From: Phoronis australis
Lineage: Eukaryota; Phoronida; Phoronidae
Length of the DNA stretch: 64,000 bases
NCBI GenBank assembly: GCA_002633005.1
Contig: NMRA01000137.1
Coordinates: forward strand, 744,001 to 808,000
Reading direction: 5' to 3'
Positions 21,701 to 36,700 of the stretch are shown here, piece by piece. Numbering within the stretch: the stretch's first letter is position 1; each line of letters opens with the position of its first letter. Under the pieces are notes generated by a model. It worked only from the letters and a program-made list of their open reading frames with translations, had not been told where the DNA came from and ran no database searches. The translations under genes and the position numbers were made by a program.

Positions 21701-24700
21701 CAAAGGTAAAGAATTCAACTTAGTTTTTACCATTTACAGCCATCAGCAGGCAGTGTTTGATACAAATTTGAGCGCTTGCAGCTATGGAGTTAAGCTTCAA
21801 AAACTGAGAAATAGCCGTTGTAGCAATTCAGTTCACAAGTCCCAAATTGAGCAGAGGTACATAGAAAGTGAGCGATGTGTTTCGTTAAGATTATCAACAT
21901 CTCCTACAACTAACCGGGCAGACCGCCTTTCACTCTATCCGTAGAAAGACACGACAGCTATCACAAGGGTTCGAGCTGGCTACTAATACTAACACACCAT
22001 TATCCTTTCACAGCCAAATGTGCAAAATACAGCAACCACGGAATGACCAAAAGTCCTCAACTAATCTATGGGTGACCAGTAGAGTCAGCGGTTAAAAGTT
22101 CACAGGGATCTCGCGGGAGTTCACAACAATTAGGGGGAAAATTGATCGACGTTGCACCAATTAAACACAAACCACTGCCATATGTATCAGCTCCCAAAAC
22201 ATTGATCCGCGGTATGTACACTGACAAGCAGAACTAACAAGTTGTTCTCACTATGAGGCATGCAACAAATAGGTGGCGCTAGTGTACCCAACAGAAATAT
22301 CAACAATCAGGTATTGCGTGGACCGTTGTCACACCAAGATCCTTAAGCTGATAATCTACTTTGTGCTCTCAATCTAGAAAAAGGGTCCTTTCTTCGTCAG
22401 CGCCACCTACTAAATACCAAATCTCCCACTGGTCAAGTCAATTTCGTAGCACCAGACCAGGGTTGCAACAGCAATCCAACAGGAACTACCACATTGATGC
22501 TTCCATATCTAAACTGTGGAAGGCTTGAATTTAAGCCAAGAAGTGCACAACAGCTGATAGAATTAGTGACAAACATCAAGAAACATCCTCAGGGGCTAAT
22601 TGTCACGAGTTCGAACTTGTTCCACTGTTTTACATCGCATACAGAAGTCAAATTCATCACCACGAGTCAAAGCACTCCTCAGAGAACGGTGTTTGTTTGA
22701 TGTAAATCGATCACAGGTCATGGAGATGATATAATATATCCTTAATACACTACCAGTAATGCTAGGACCTACGCTAGGACCTCACTAAAATTTGGCGTGT
22801 TCTTATTTAAAATATCTGGCAATATCTCCCGTCATCTCACGAAGTCTAGCTATTGAGTGAGGTCCAAGTGCTACTGAACTCTACCCAATAAACAAGTATT
22901 GCATAAGGGCCACAGGAGGTCAACATAACACTATAACAACAGGCAAGAAATCCGGAGATTTGGAGAAAAATCAACTACAGCACAGGATATGAATACCAGG
23001 GAAACCCAGCGCTACTGTTTCAAAGAGTAACTTTTCAGATGTAATACCCGACCATGAATTCCATGCCACACACTACAGCATACTTGACCGTTTTTTAACA
23101 CACCACATGAGACAACTCCAACACAAACATTTGGGGTCTTGTTATCCCAACGCCTAATCGAGCCTAAACCAGACTGACTAACCCAGCCTCATCGATTCAC
23201 AGAAATGCTCCTGGCTTACCCCGATGCTGAAGAAAACCTATTCGCTAATTTCTTTCATAATGCATTGATTTTAAAAATTCAAAGACAGCTATTTTTTACT
23301 TATCAATTTTAAAAACAGTCATGTTGGTTGTTTGCCTTATTTATTATTTGTTTTTTGATTTTGAAACTCGCTCACTAAACAGGCGTGTTGGTTTACAACC
23401 TCAATTATCTCACCCAACACATTCAGACAAGCCCATGAATAGTGACTAGACTACTTCAATCCGTGACGGTACCATCAAGCCTTTGATTTGCCGAGAAATT
23501 TGCTGGATACTCTAGGGGTAAACAGTGCATGCTTTCTCCTCCACTTGTGTGCATATCTTGTTGGCGTAAGATTTGCCTAACGTATGCCTTTAAGAAATTG
23601 AAAGCAAAATTCCCAAAGTAACATGCACATTCGCGACATTCATCGATTTTAAATACAAATTTTGAGTCTGTCTTGGGTAAGGTTACCTGGCTGCAAATCC
23701 ACACATCTTACTGTTACCATCTTATATCACACCTGTAATCGTCAACCTACCTGTACCTCCAACTGGGTGACTACTTGCATCTGTACGCGTGCCTGCGCCG
23801 TGCTGCGATCGTCCAGCACATGTTCAGTATTCAGGTGCCTGGAAAAGCACGATTTTCAAGTTAGTACTTACATATATCCTTCAATATTCAAAAGGCTTTC
23901 CCTTAAACGTATCAATTTTATATTGTTTCTTCCATTCTCACGAACATGGTAATATGATATAAATGCAACTTTTCATGTCCATTTTCATTTTGTCCATAAC
24001 TTTTGTATCATTTTTCCTTTTCATTTGAGGTAAGGGCTTTCGATAAGCTGTATTTCCGTTGTCCACACAAATATAAAGAAAACAGCTTTACGAAATTGTT
24101 ACACTCAAGAGATCATTTTGAAAAGGCAGATGATATGTGTAGACATAAAGAAGAGCTAATGATAAGAAAATGCTGTTCTTTCAAATAAAAATACAATCAC
24201 ATAATTGGGCCTGAGTCCAGAAAAGTTGTTACTTTTTAACTGTACTTGAAAATGTGCACGTACTTAAGAAAACTTGCGTAGTCTTCTGTGGCCGTGTCAC
24301 ATCCTGGCCATTTGCACAATCCATGCCCATAGAGAGGGTTGGACGGTTCCTCTGCTTTCATAGCTAGGCCCGCAATCAACGGATTCATGAGACCTCCCAG
24401 GGGACCTAGAGAGCCTGTGGTAAATGGGTAAAGAAAACAGAAAGAATTACAAACTATGGAAAACTCTTTAAATGTTACCAAATCCTTGTTTAGTCAAACT
24501 ATTACCATACATTAGCTCCATATACATCACCTTAATCGTTGAAACAAACTGATATATAAATATGGACCAATGCCGCAGGGGATATCTTGTCATATGGACC
24601 CAGGGAGTGCAACACTGTTCTCCTGAGGTCCATATGAGCTGGTATGCCGGAGGAATTGGTCAAAATTTGTTTTATTGTATAACCACCGACATTTTGCTTC

Positions 24701-27700
24701 TATGATTTCTTCACCTCTTACACTGGCATGTTTTTGCCTTTTTTGATGTTCATCCAGCATATGCTCACAAGTTTGCATGGTCGAGGTTTATGGTTTCTGT
24801 GGCACGTAATTTGTCAGATCACGAATAGCGATATTTGACATAAGAAAAAACAAAAAAAGTGCAAGTCGTCTGATGTCATTTGCGGTGCATCAGACGTGCA
24901 CAGGCCTCATGGTTGGGCCCATTGCGCAAAACACCTGAGCAAAAGCACGAGAGCCCAATTATGGCTCCTCGTGAAGAAAGTTTTCAAGTCTGCCAGTCTC
25001 CTTTAAGAAAACGGACAGATGTTGACATCCAGGCAACATGAATCAAAAGTAATATGTCACCTCATAATGGAAGTTATCGCACAGTGTTATACCCAATCAA
25101 AGGACACTAGACACTACTGCCACCTAGAGGAACAATATACACATACAATGAAAACCATAAAACAGAAAGCACATTCTAATATGTAAAAGCAAATGAGTAA
25201 GTGGCTATTTAAGCCACGTTTCACAACTGGTCAAATGACACGCTTTCAAAGGAATCCATGCATGAGAAGGCGAGTTTTGAGGATTAACAAATTGAAACAC
25301 ACAGTAAACCAATGGAAAGCAATCAGCATTGTTCAGTGCTGGGCCTGCGGTTACGCTTACTTCTGTAAAAACAGTGGGAGTTAGGTCCCCACAAAAGGAA
25401 ACCAAAGCAGAAATAGACATGGACAAAAGACCAGGCCCAGACCACCAGCGTCAGTAAACAACACCTTTCACTGTTTATTTGCTGATAGCTCGACCCAGAT
25501 TAATGCCTCTGATTCCCCACTGGCGGTTGACCCCTCTGACCTGTGTGAAAGTAGTCCCATCCTGTGATCAATGCTTATTGGAGGGAATTGTTGACATCCC
25601 TGGACATTTGGCTGGCACAGAGTTTGAGTAAATAAACAACAAATATGGGGGCATTGTGAGGGTCTGGATCCTAAATAAATAGGTCTATTTTGAGCACAAA
25701 CAGCAGCATTGAAAATCTAAACAGGTCAATAATTTGTAAAGAGACCAGGTGATGTAACAATGAACAGCAGTGGGAGATACTGTGTGGGAATCATATTTCA
25801 CTTTTTCTTTTCGGAAATCAGGATGTTGTAGATTTTGAAAGGAATCGTTCCTGCTGACTGTTGTTTTACAAATTTAACATAACAAGTTTTCAATTTTCAT
25901 TCTTACGTTACGTAGTAAAACGGAGAACTTGACAACAACGTTCAAACCGCAACAATTTAAGATGCATAATAGTGGAAAAGAATTGTTTTGCTTTTTCCAA
26001 AAAATCAGAAGCCACAAAATCAGTTTCAAGTACCATCGCTGCCACCTAACAGCGCTTTGAGAAATCATGGAATATGACAGTAATGTTGGAAACCTTTGAA
26101 AATAAAATTAGTTCAATTTTGGCAGTAATTTTTGCCCGAACTATGTGAGATTTTAACGTGCACACTTTAGCACTACATTCCACCTCTGTACACATCTATG
26201 CACTATGAGCGACAGCATTTTTCAGCCAAAAACAACCCTGTTGAACCACAAATTTTAAATGAACACCTGTAATCAGTGTGTAACCATGCAGCCGTAATTA
26301 GCCATAGACCTTCTTGTATTTAGAAATTTGCAAAAATGATTTCCAGGTTACTTTCTGTTAATTTGTCAAAGACTTGCTCTGCAACAACTAGAGCTCAAAA
26401 TGTTAGCATGTGTTTCAGGTAACTATTGTTTGTCCGTGTTGTTGAAATTCAGAAGGAAAGAAATAATCGCACGCTGTTAACAGTCACCTGAACCTTTGTG
26501 GCTCCTATAAGGCGGAAATTAACTTGTAACCAAAATTAGTTAAAACACTTCTTCACTTAGTAAGGGTGCAATATGGCAGGTAAATTACGTTGTTAAATTT
26601 CCACAACAAAACATATTAAAATACTCATTTCAACATGTGTAAGTCAACATTGAGTTTGAGTAACCAACCGTAACACATGAGCACAACTCAAATCATTTTA
26701 TGTCCAATCTCACAAAACAATTTTTCAGTTGTAAAGAGGAAATATTTTTGCAACAAAAATGATCGTGCCGCCAATAGTAAAGGGTGGAAATGTAAAATAT
26801 TTTATTTTTACCGCTCCACCCATTTCAGAGGAGTGTGTTAGGATGAAGGAACACAAACTATGTAAAGGCCAGGTATATAGCCTTTGCATTAGCATAATAC
26901 ACATTAGACAATTGTACAACAAAACCCAGAGAAATTTTGATAATTCTTAAGGTAGTGATCTAACCAATCAGTGAATTTGACAAATTAAAAGGAAATGCAA
27001 TTTGAAGGTGGAGAATGCAAAACAAATATATCTGGTATGCAACACTGGCTTGTGCATGTACTAACTAAAGCTAACATTCAGTAGTTATCCGAACTCCGCA
27101 GTTTTCATCAATTCTCTTCGCAGAAATCAGCAAATATACAGACCAAACAATCGGATTTTAATAATTTCAATTTTTTGGCATTTTAATTTCAGCTTGACTG
27201 GTGACCTGCAGAGTTTCACATCCCATTCACACAACGCGGAGTTGATTGCTTTGATTCAATTTTCTGTTGTGTCACAAAACATTGAGTCGTGAAATAATGC
27301 AAATAAGCATTCGTTTCCTTGGTTACACTATGGTCGGAATGCAGAGATCATGGGTTGTTATTTTGCCTTGATACCTATATCATCCTACTTTAAATTGGTA
27401 AATTTTTCAATCATCCAAAGTAATGCTAAGATGGTAAAATCTCGCCAATTCAGTGCAGAATATGACAGGCAAGTGAAATTTTATTTTCTCTTTTTGCATA
27501 AAAGACGTGTAGCCTCAGACTAATGTTTTACCATGTTCAAGCTGGTTACCATAGCTACAGTAAAAATTCTTCAGTTTGGGACACTAATTGGCGGAGAGGT
27601 GAAAATTCGTTTTGTCAAATATATCAACGAAAAGAATCCTTCAGGTCTTTTCAGGAGAATATACATTGGTTTGTATGGCATAAATATTAGAAAACATTTG

Positions 27701-30700
27701 GTGAAGTTTTGCAACAATGTGGTTAGCCTCTGACAAACTGAAATATCATAGTTTCAGCAATTTTTGGTCTTGTCTGGAGAATTTTTATATTGCCATCAGA
27801 AAATATTTTTTTTAAAAATTGACATTCACATCAATATTAAAGGACATTGAAAAACAAAAAGGGTAATTTAGACAAATATTTGCATCTGAAATCGGTGAGA
27901 TATTAAAGCATATTATGACGGTCTTAGAAAAAATATGATATATATATATTTTTATTACGAATACAAATAATTATGGCCACACTTCTTCATAACACTTTAC
28001 GGCCATACAACTACGAAAACAAGTTACATACAGTAAACAAAAGGAAGCCATATCTACAGAATAATTGAACACGCACAATGAAAAGTCAAAACTAATAGTA
28101 ACAGGTACTCGTAAAACGGCAATAGTTCAGTCGGCCAAATTAGTAAAGATCTTCGGGAAATTTGGTTAAGAAATTGCTCGATTTAAACCCACAATCAGTT
28201 TTGTAGTGAGAGAAACAGAAAAAGTCTGAGCAGGAGACAACTCGATATACACTGGGTAGCGCCGACGAAGAAAGGTCCCTCTCATGTTAATGGATTGAGA
28301 GAACACAGTATATTAACACTGAAGGGCTTTGTAGGACATGAGCCCCCACGTGATTATCTGAATACAGGCATTTCTATTGGTTGGACCTTCGTATCGCTAC
28401 CTAGTGAATTTCGGGTTCTCATTGTGACTGGCGTGAAACAGAGAGAAGCTCTACCGCAGGTCCAGACTAAGGCTAAATGAGAGCTGGACAAGAGCAAAAG
28501 CTAAATATGAAACCAGCACTGGCGTTAGTAAACAGAAACTAGCTTTGTTAAAGAGGTAAGAAACTACGTTTAAGAAACTAACTTATGATTCACACCACTT
28601 AGCCTCAACTTGTTCTTTATTCAGATGATGTGATTTTTGGTTTTGCAAAGAAATGACACTGCTCAAAACCCGATGAATTGATTGACACTCTGTGGCAACT
28701 AAACTTGAGAATTAGCCTTGTCTCAGGTAATAACAGACTGTCACTTCTTTCAACGAACACAACTACTTTGACTAAGGAACAATTTGAGATTAATTTCATA
28801 ACAGTAAATGGTCTAAAGCAAAATACATCCGCAATGGAAGGCAGGTTCATAGCTACTCTAAAAAATAATCTAACACTGCATCTGTGCAAAAAACAGACTT
28901 TACTATCAATAAGCGCCAACCTTCACAGAGCCAACTTAAGGAACCAGAAGCCAAAACACCAACCCCACTAAAGACCCAAATTAGAACCTGACTAATCCCA
29001 AAGCATGCTTAAATAGAGCTTTTAAAAATTCCATGCAATGTGACTGGAGTCTTTGAGTCTTGAGTAAGGTCTATTGGTCTTGGGACCAGAACCCCCATAA
29101 CAACGACCACTGAATTGTGCCCAGCACTGTAACATGTGGTCACAGAGTCCGCTTTTAAGGGGGGGGTAAGGGTTCCACTCCGTTCTTTTGTTACATTCAT
29201 GAAAAAAACAAGTTTTCTATGATTCTTGGTGTCAAAGATAGCGACATTACTACAAGACCATTTTTTATTGGAAAATAGACGGAGCTCTCGTGCATGTGCT
29301 AAAAAAACAAAGAGAGGTGCAGTTGCTTCTAACCTTGCATTAGAAACCCGTCCGGAATGGCGTTGGAGAGGTAGCTGGGATTTAAAGAGGGCAGACCGCC
29401 GCCCAACGAGGACGGTAGACCGGTGGTCAGTTTGTCCGAGCTGCTGCCAACGTCGGAAGAACCCTGGCCGGAGACCTCTTTCCATAACTGGTGCATCTCG
29501 GTTTGAGACATTGCTAGAAAAAGTAACGGCGTGTACGTCACAAGGGAACTTCCAGGAACGTTGAGCAAAATTGTAGAATTGAAATTTGTCACATTCTACG
29601 TTTTTAACTAAAGTCCAAGAAAAGGGCACTTAAACTTCACACGGATCATTTTCATATTACATATTTTTTTTAATTCATATTACTTAAACACGAAAACAGA
29701 TTTGTTTCAAAATCACCGCCATGATCCAAATCTTTACGCTAATGGTTGATTCTCTATGTCTGCCTAATAATTATTATAAGAATTATTGAACTCAAACAGG
29801 TTCCAGTTTATTACTACCGTGTCTGGCACTGACAACAGCTGTAAATGGCTCACATGCCGTAATAAAACGTGATGCGATTGAGATGAATTATGAATCAATT
29901 GCTTATTATGGTGTGTACTGACATTAAAAGCCATTGCCCACTTTAAAGAATCCCCACAAAGTGAGTAAAACTGAATAGAGCCGCTCCCGTGTGAAAATTG
30001 GTGGCAATAGTACTGTGTATTTCCAGGCAAACTTTTATCAAAATGGTTTGCTTCGGTTCAGGGTTTGACTAAATTTTGCTGGATAAATACCAGGAGAAAG
30101 TATTTATGAGCTAGGTGAATTGGTTAAATTCAAATTCCAATTGCTATCTGTATCATTAAACCATTGGTACTGACTGCGTGGTGTTGTACAGTACTGACTG
30201 CGTGGTGTTGTACTGTACTGACTGCGTGGTGTTGTACTGTACTGACTGCGTGGTGTTGTACTGTACTGACTGCGTGGTGTTAGTGTCTGCCAATAGGGGT
30301 GACATAAACTTCCCGGTATTCATGAATCCTTTGGGGAAACAAATGTTTGTGGAATTAATGCTGTGTATTTCTTCCTGAAATATTTGCGGGAATTCAAAAC
30401 ACATAGGAAGGGTACTAATGTTCTATATACAGACTTTTCACAGTGAATTTATATCACATTTGCACATGAGCAAGCGTTTAATGCCTTTGTCGAATGTTGT
30501 TTTTTTTCATTTTGGATGAATTGGATTATCAAGATAGTCTTAGCATTTCTTTAGCAATGGAAGAAAATGTGATTTCAATATTCAAACGCAGGCACGTCAA
30601 GCGCTACGTGAAGTAATCTTCACAAGTCATATTGCGTTAGCACAAGACAACAGCAAAGAGCCATATGACAGCAATAGATTGAAAAATTCACATGTAGCTG

Positions 30701-33700
30701 TGGTAAATCTATCTGTCACACTCACCAGAGTATGACCAGTAGTATAAGTTTTGTGCATAGCCATTGAATTAACTTGGGATTCCCGCGGTGATGTAGGCAA
30801 AAGATAGGGATATTTGTCAGTGATGCTTTTAACATATTGTGGAAATAAATTTACACACGCAGCCAGCGGCGCGTTACCATTCATAACAGGATTTGACATC
30901 AAAATGGTTGGATTCAAGTCAACAACCAGTATTTACTCAGTGCAAGCTATTTACAGGATTGGATGTTTGAAAACCAATTCACTCTTGTCATCATAAATAA
31001 ATCAAACTTTTTTTCAAACTTCAAAATGGCCATTTCTCCCTTTCCATCTCATAAGCGGAAGTGTGTGGCAAACTTTTACGGTCAGAACACATGCACAAAA
31101 TGTAAGAATCATTTTCAAAGCACTTTTGAAAATGAAATTGATCAGATTCACCTTGTTGTCTAAAACTTTTAAAACTCAAGAATGTAACAGAAAACACGTG
31201 AATACTGAACTTGGTATTCAGAAAAGCAGTTCAGAGACAGTTATACAGTTGGTACAGCTTTTAACGCACACAAATAGTAATCTCTCTTCAATTGAGTCCA
31301 AAGAAAAATAGTGAAATAGTAAAAATGTTTTTGTTTTGTTTTTTTTGTTTCCTAAAACTTCTATTACACAAACCGTGATCAACCAAAGAAAACATTTTAA
31401 ATTTTGTGGTTTTTTTTGAGGAATTTGACAACATAAAATTCTTTTTGTCCACCAAACTATGCTAAATTGAAGAGTTTTTACCATAAGGCTTGTTTGGATA
31501 ACTAAATTTTGACTAAACTAAGGTTAATAGTACTAGCAGAAAGCAGAAACATGGTTACTCTAATACCCCGTTTACATGACATGAAATTCAGGTAGAAGTT
31601 GTTCCGGATACTTGTTTTACCACAACAACTCGACTCCACAAATGCAATCTCACATCAGTTTTTCCCCAGGTCAGAAAGTCATGTAGACTGCTCTAGGTCA
31701 ACATGTCACACCAGAATGCCAATGGCAACAAAACAAGAACGCACTAAAGAGGCATCCCAGGTGTCACACATGTGAACTGGCATTGCATGAAATTCTTGGA
31801 CACTTCATTTTTGAAGACACCAGTTACCACTGGCATATGTAATGCTACAATATCCACCTTGTTCTGGTTTTCAGTTGCGCAGTGTTGGTATCAAATTGGA
31901 AAAAACCTATACTGGGAACAGCTTCAATCAATTTTCAAACCTTTGTAAACACGTCTGAAAATAGCCAAAATATTAACCTGGAGGTTTTAAAAAGCAAGTT
32001 AAGTCTATGACACTAATTAAGTATTTTTAGGCAAGAACAGAAAAGGCAGACTGACCTAGAAGTCCAAAAAACGAATGTGAAAATAACGACTTCTTATTAA
32101 GTGGTGATGTCATCCATGACTTGTGCATTAAATCAAATTTTCAAGCTCGACCCCTGGATCTGCCTATTACAGAATGACAGGTAGAAACACAGCACACACA
32201 AATAATCAATATTCAAAGAAAATGTACATTTACATCTACATATTAAATTCAACATCATGGGACCGTGGACCATTGCGAAGTCTCAACTTTCCAGAAACAC
32301 GCAAACGTGGATTGCAAACCCAGAGAAACACCATTTATGAGACGTAACACGAATAGAAGCCTCACACCAACTCCAATTCAGTCCTACATAGCAAGCACTT
32401 AAATTTGAGGTGAAACAAAGTGAAGTTTAGTCACTCACCACCCTGATACAGAATGCAGTATTTTCTGACCCAAATCACCACCAGGTATGCTATCTTCACA
32501 TAATGGGTAAGGGGGCACTGGCATATTCGAAATCAAGATCAGCGCAATGTGGTGATAAGTCACTAACTCCACATTTTGCTCACATCCCAATAAAAAGACT
32601 TTTCGTAATCCTAATGTGAAACAGGCTAGTGTCTACTCAACCCACGCATTCCCACAAGATGCATGGTTCATCATCAACCAGGTGGTACTTTCAGAATCAA
32701 AACACTTCACATCGAACTCACATCCCATGTAAACCAACTGGATTCCATCCAGCGCATCGCATTATGGCGATAAGTCATCAACTAATTTCACAGTGCATCA
32801 AACAAAAAACTTCACGTTGCTCCCATCCCAAGAAAAAGATTTTTCGTGACCTTAACGTGAAACAGGCCGACGTCTACTCAACCCAAACATTCCCAATTCC
32901 CACACAAGATGCACCCCCGTTCATCATCCCGGTAGTACTGTTAGAATCACGACACTTCACACAGAACTCATATTCCACGTAAACCAACTGCATGCTATCC
33001 GAACGTGAAACCGTATGATATGTACTCACCCGGAGGCATCCCCATATGCTGCATGCCAAGGCCCTGGGCCAGGAGGTAATTCCTTTGCTGTAAATGAAAT
33101 TGCTGCACAAGCTGTTGTTGCTGGGCCTGCAGCTGTTGAATTTGTGCCTAGAAATAGATGAAGAGCAAATGACAGATAGCAACCGGAGACGCCTCCTATG
33201 GGCCAAGTTAGGCCAGGGTAGTTTTCACTAAGCTCTTCTGAAAAATTATGACATAACGGCTGAAACTGAGTGGGAACCAACGGTAGAGAAACTTGTTACA
33301 CTCTTCGTAAAAACCCCCACGGATGGTGTCGCATTCAAGACCTTTTTGGCAAAGCTGTAAGCTTCCACTCGTTCCCGGTCCACTCATAAAGATAAGCACG
33401 TTTCACGTGTGCTGACTGTTGTTGTGGCAAATGCAGATTTCACAAAATAAATGAAGGAATTGTGAACCAAAGGTATTTAATCTAAGAAAACTGTTACAAA
33501 TTTAAAGTTTAGAAGTCAACACAAACTTTGAAACCAATTTTGGGGGAATTATTATCTAACTTTGGTACTCACACTGGTGACTTCTTGGCGACTTGGGATT
33601 TTCCCAGGTCGCCAAATACCTGCAATGCTGAGAGAATGTCTTGGATTCTGACATCCAACCATAATTCCAACAACATTTCCGGAATAAAAAAGGAACACCT

Positions 33701-36700
33701 CAGGTTTTGCCTTCCAAGGCAAATAGCGTAAAGCAAAGTCATGAAGTGCGCTTCCGTTTGGTAAAATACATCCGGTGTCTACAGGTGCTCCCAGTGATTT
33801 ATTGGAACAGTCACATTTTAGTGAGTACTTACCAAGTAAAGTTCACTATTTTTACCACGTAATAAAACAACAATAAAAGTTGGAATTTCACTCAGTGCAT
33901 TAAAAATNGACGATTAATATTGCAAATCAAAATGCCGATTAAGAACTTCCATGTAAACATGTATTTAGTTTTATTGCCTGCTCTAGTCAAAGGCAAACTG
34001 TTATGTAACAGAAGAGGGAGAGAAAAATCTGCGGGCATCTGTCATTGAGTACAGTAATCAGAATTAGAAACCGAGGGAATACAATTAGCTTGTGTGAATT
34101 GACACATGTTTGAAACGCGTCAACTACGTGACACATCCTGTTTGAGGAGCAATTTTTATTAATATTTGTTTGCAAATCAACAAAAAGGTTCACCTTTTCC
34201 TAATGAGTAACATTTTCGAAATTTAACCAAAAAAGTCAGGAAAAAGGTTAATGTCACGAAAAATTATCATCTTCAAAAAATAATAGAATCACCGACACGT
34301 GTCAAAAGAACACGATCTGTGCAGCTTCCAAGTCACACCATACCGCGAAGCTGGAATTTTAAAGAAAAACTAGATTTTACATGGCTTACCGAATGTGCAT
34401 AGGGTGCAGCTTCGTTGTTCTCCCAACAAAACATGTTTTCTAGACGCAAGAAAACAATGAAACACTTGACCGTGGCAAAGGACGACCACGCGTATCCAAC
34501 AGTTATTAGCTATACAACTAAGCAGCACTAATACCTATGGCCCCTATGACAAACAGACAAACATGAAAGGTGGATGACATTGCTCATTATGCAAAAATAG
34601 TCAACAGCCAGAGAGAATGGAGATTTTATTTGCAAACACAACAAGGGTGCATTCAAACGTAAACAATACACAGGGTGTATGGTAAATCTTCTCTAAAGTA
34701 CACAACATGGTGAACACGTGAAGAAATATTTTGTCAAATTTCTTCATGAAAATAAAGACTCAGATAATTTTTAAGTCTGTTGTTTGCCTAGTTTGTACTG
34801 CGTTGTAAAACAACATTTGGGAAAGTTTTTTTGGGAGCAAAATAATCAGACTTTAAATTTGAAGATGGAAAATTTGCAATTTTGACGATTAAGTTTAGTG
34901 CGCAAGAGGAGAATTGTGGTGTAGTTTTTAGAAATTTAAAGTAAGGCACGTGAGTGTACTGCCACCAGGATATCCAAACATGGCTTAAACTGCGTGTTGT
35001 AATTTCACATCACGAGACTCCTTTTTATTAATATTTAGAAAACCTATCATGTTCCACCAAAGGAATTAAAATTATACCACCAGAATTATGTCCCTTGTAA
35101 AATGTGGAGTACAAAAAGGCTCAATATTCTCAATGACTCAAGATTTTAAACATGTCTCAGGGGGGTCCAAGGGAGATCATTGGGAAATGAATTAATCGTT
35201 CATGAGCTACTGAGGACAGACTTCAAAAATAAACTAAGAACAATCTGTAGTTGTAAAAATACCAGCAAATCAGTCGTTTTTTATCAATATTACATATTTA
35301 GGTGTTAACTGTTAATGGCGTGGTTATTTTTACACCCTGCCATGGCTGGAGGTCTTTGTTGTTATTTACAAAGACAGTTTTAATCAACCCCAAGGCATCC
35401 ATTTCATTTACAACCCAAAGCGTGAGCAGATCCTCATCATATAATACCTTGTTCTGTCTATATTTACTCTGGCTTTGTCTAAAATGCTCATGAGGGTATT
35501 TATTTATCCACTCTGCAGGCGATGACTGAGCTGAACACCAGAACAAGTTATTCAGATGCGGGACCAGACACGGATGTCAACAACTGTATGAAGGTGTTAC
35601 GAACATTGCCAGAAGACAAATAATAGGGGCACAGACTGAAAAAGTACTTTGTTCAGTGTTAGGGTGTGCACATGTACACCAATGGGGCCAAAACCCCAAA
35701 TTGCAAGAATTTGACGTGGTGCAACCAAACTGTCCCGTCGCCTCAGGATTTATCCATTTTCAAAGCTATGATTTAGGGTGGTAATGAATTTTGTTTAACA
35801 TAAACCAGATGAATATTTTTGCAAAAACATGACTGGAGAGAAGATTCATAAAAATATGGCTGATCAAGCATTAGGGTGTTCCTCTGCACATCATTTCAAA
35901 GACACTGTTTCCTTGTCAGAAACATGTAACGAGTCTCACCAATCGAAAGATATACCGTATTCGTCGTAATAACCGCCCATGCCCCTATAAGCGCCCCCCA
36001 CGCGTTTTCAGACTTTGCTGAAATAAGCGCCCAGTCCATGAACGTGTACATGCGAACAATGACGTACCTTCAGTCCTAAAACTTGGTTACAGTAACGTCT
36101 TCAATTTATCAAAAAAGTTTTGCACGGGTCTTCTAGACCAGCAGCAGCACTGCTACGTTTGTATTTAGCCGTGACTTTACACTTCAAAGTAACACAGCGC
36201 ATCAAAAAGAACGCAACAACGTTGCTACTTTCACGACGACCGTGTACCACTATGGTCTGACCTTTCAGTAGACACATCGACTGCCTCATGAATGAAAATA
36301 ACTCGGTGTTGAACGCACGTGGCCAGAAAGCGCGCGCTACATATATGAACTTACATTAGTCGGGAACTATCCATTCATGAAACGGGTAGCATAGCATCGG
36401 TAAGAAATGAATATTGGCCCTAATTTCGGACAATTTCTAATACTATAAAACATATTTGCGTTATTTTTAGATGGATTGTTTGATTAACCATAATTGGTGT
36501 TTTTAAGCCGAATATCCGATAAAATGACAAGTGTCAGCAAATGCTTACACACCCTTACACCGAAAAATAACTGTCAGACAGTTACGTACGCATCCAGCTA
36601 CACGGCGACTAATGGGCCTTACCGAAACAAATGTCGAACGTTTTTAGCACGAGACCGGCAAGTACTGAATGAAACACGCTCTGGTTTAGGCCTACTGCTT

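Larger units (their letters stand above)
24415..29333 (-). other. FoxP intron 6
   Basis: 4.9 kb intron with no gene recognised. It holds a short hairpin (24590-24637) and a MITE-like element (28236-28422). Otherwise AT-rich unique-looking sequence. Confidence 0.7.

Noticed and set aside
29009-29629. 206-codon minus-strand open frame, the second longest in the window
   Set aside because: It overlaps the FoxP MHQLWKEV exon in a different register. The in-phase exon with splice sites and a conserved motif is the real feature.
30168-30281. CRISPR-like regular repeats
   Set aside because: Units are contiguous without spacers. It is a minisatellite in a eukaryotic intron.
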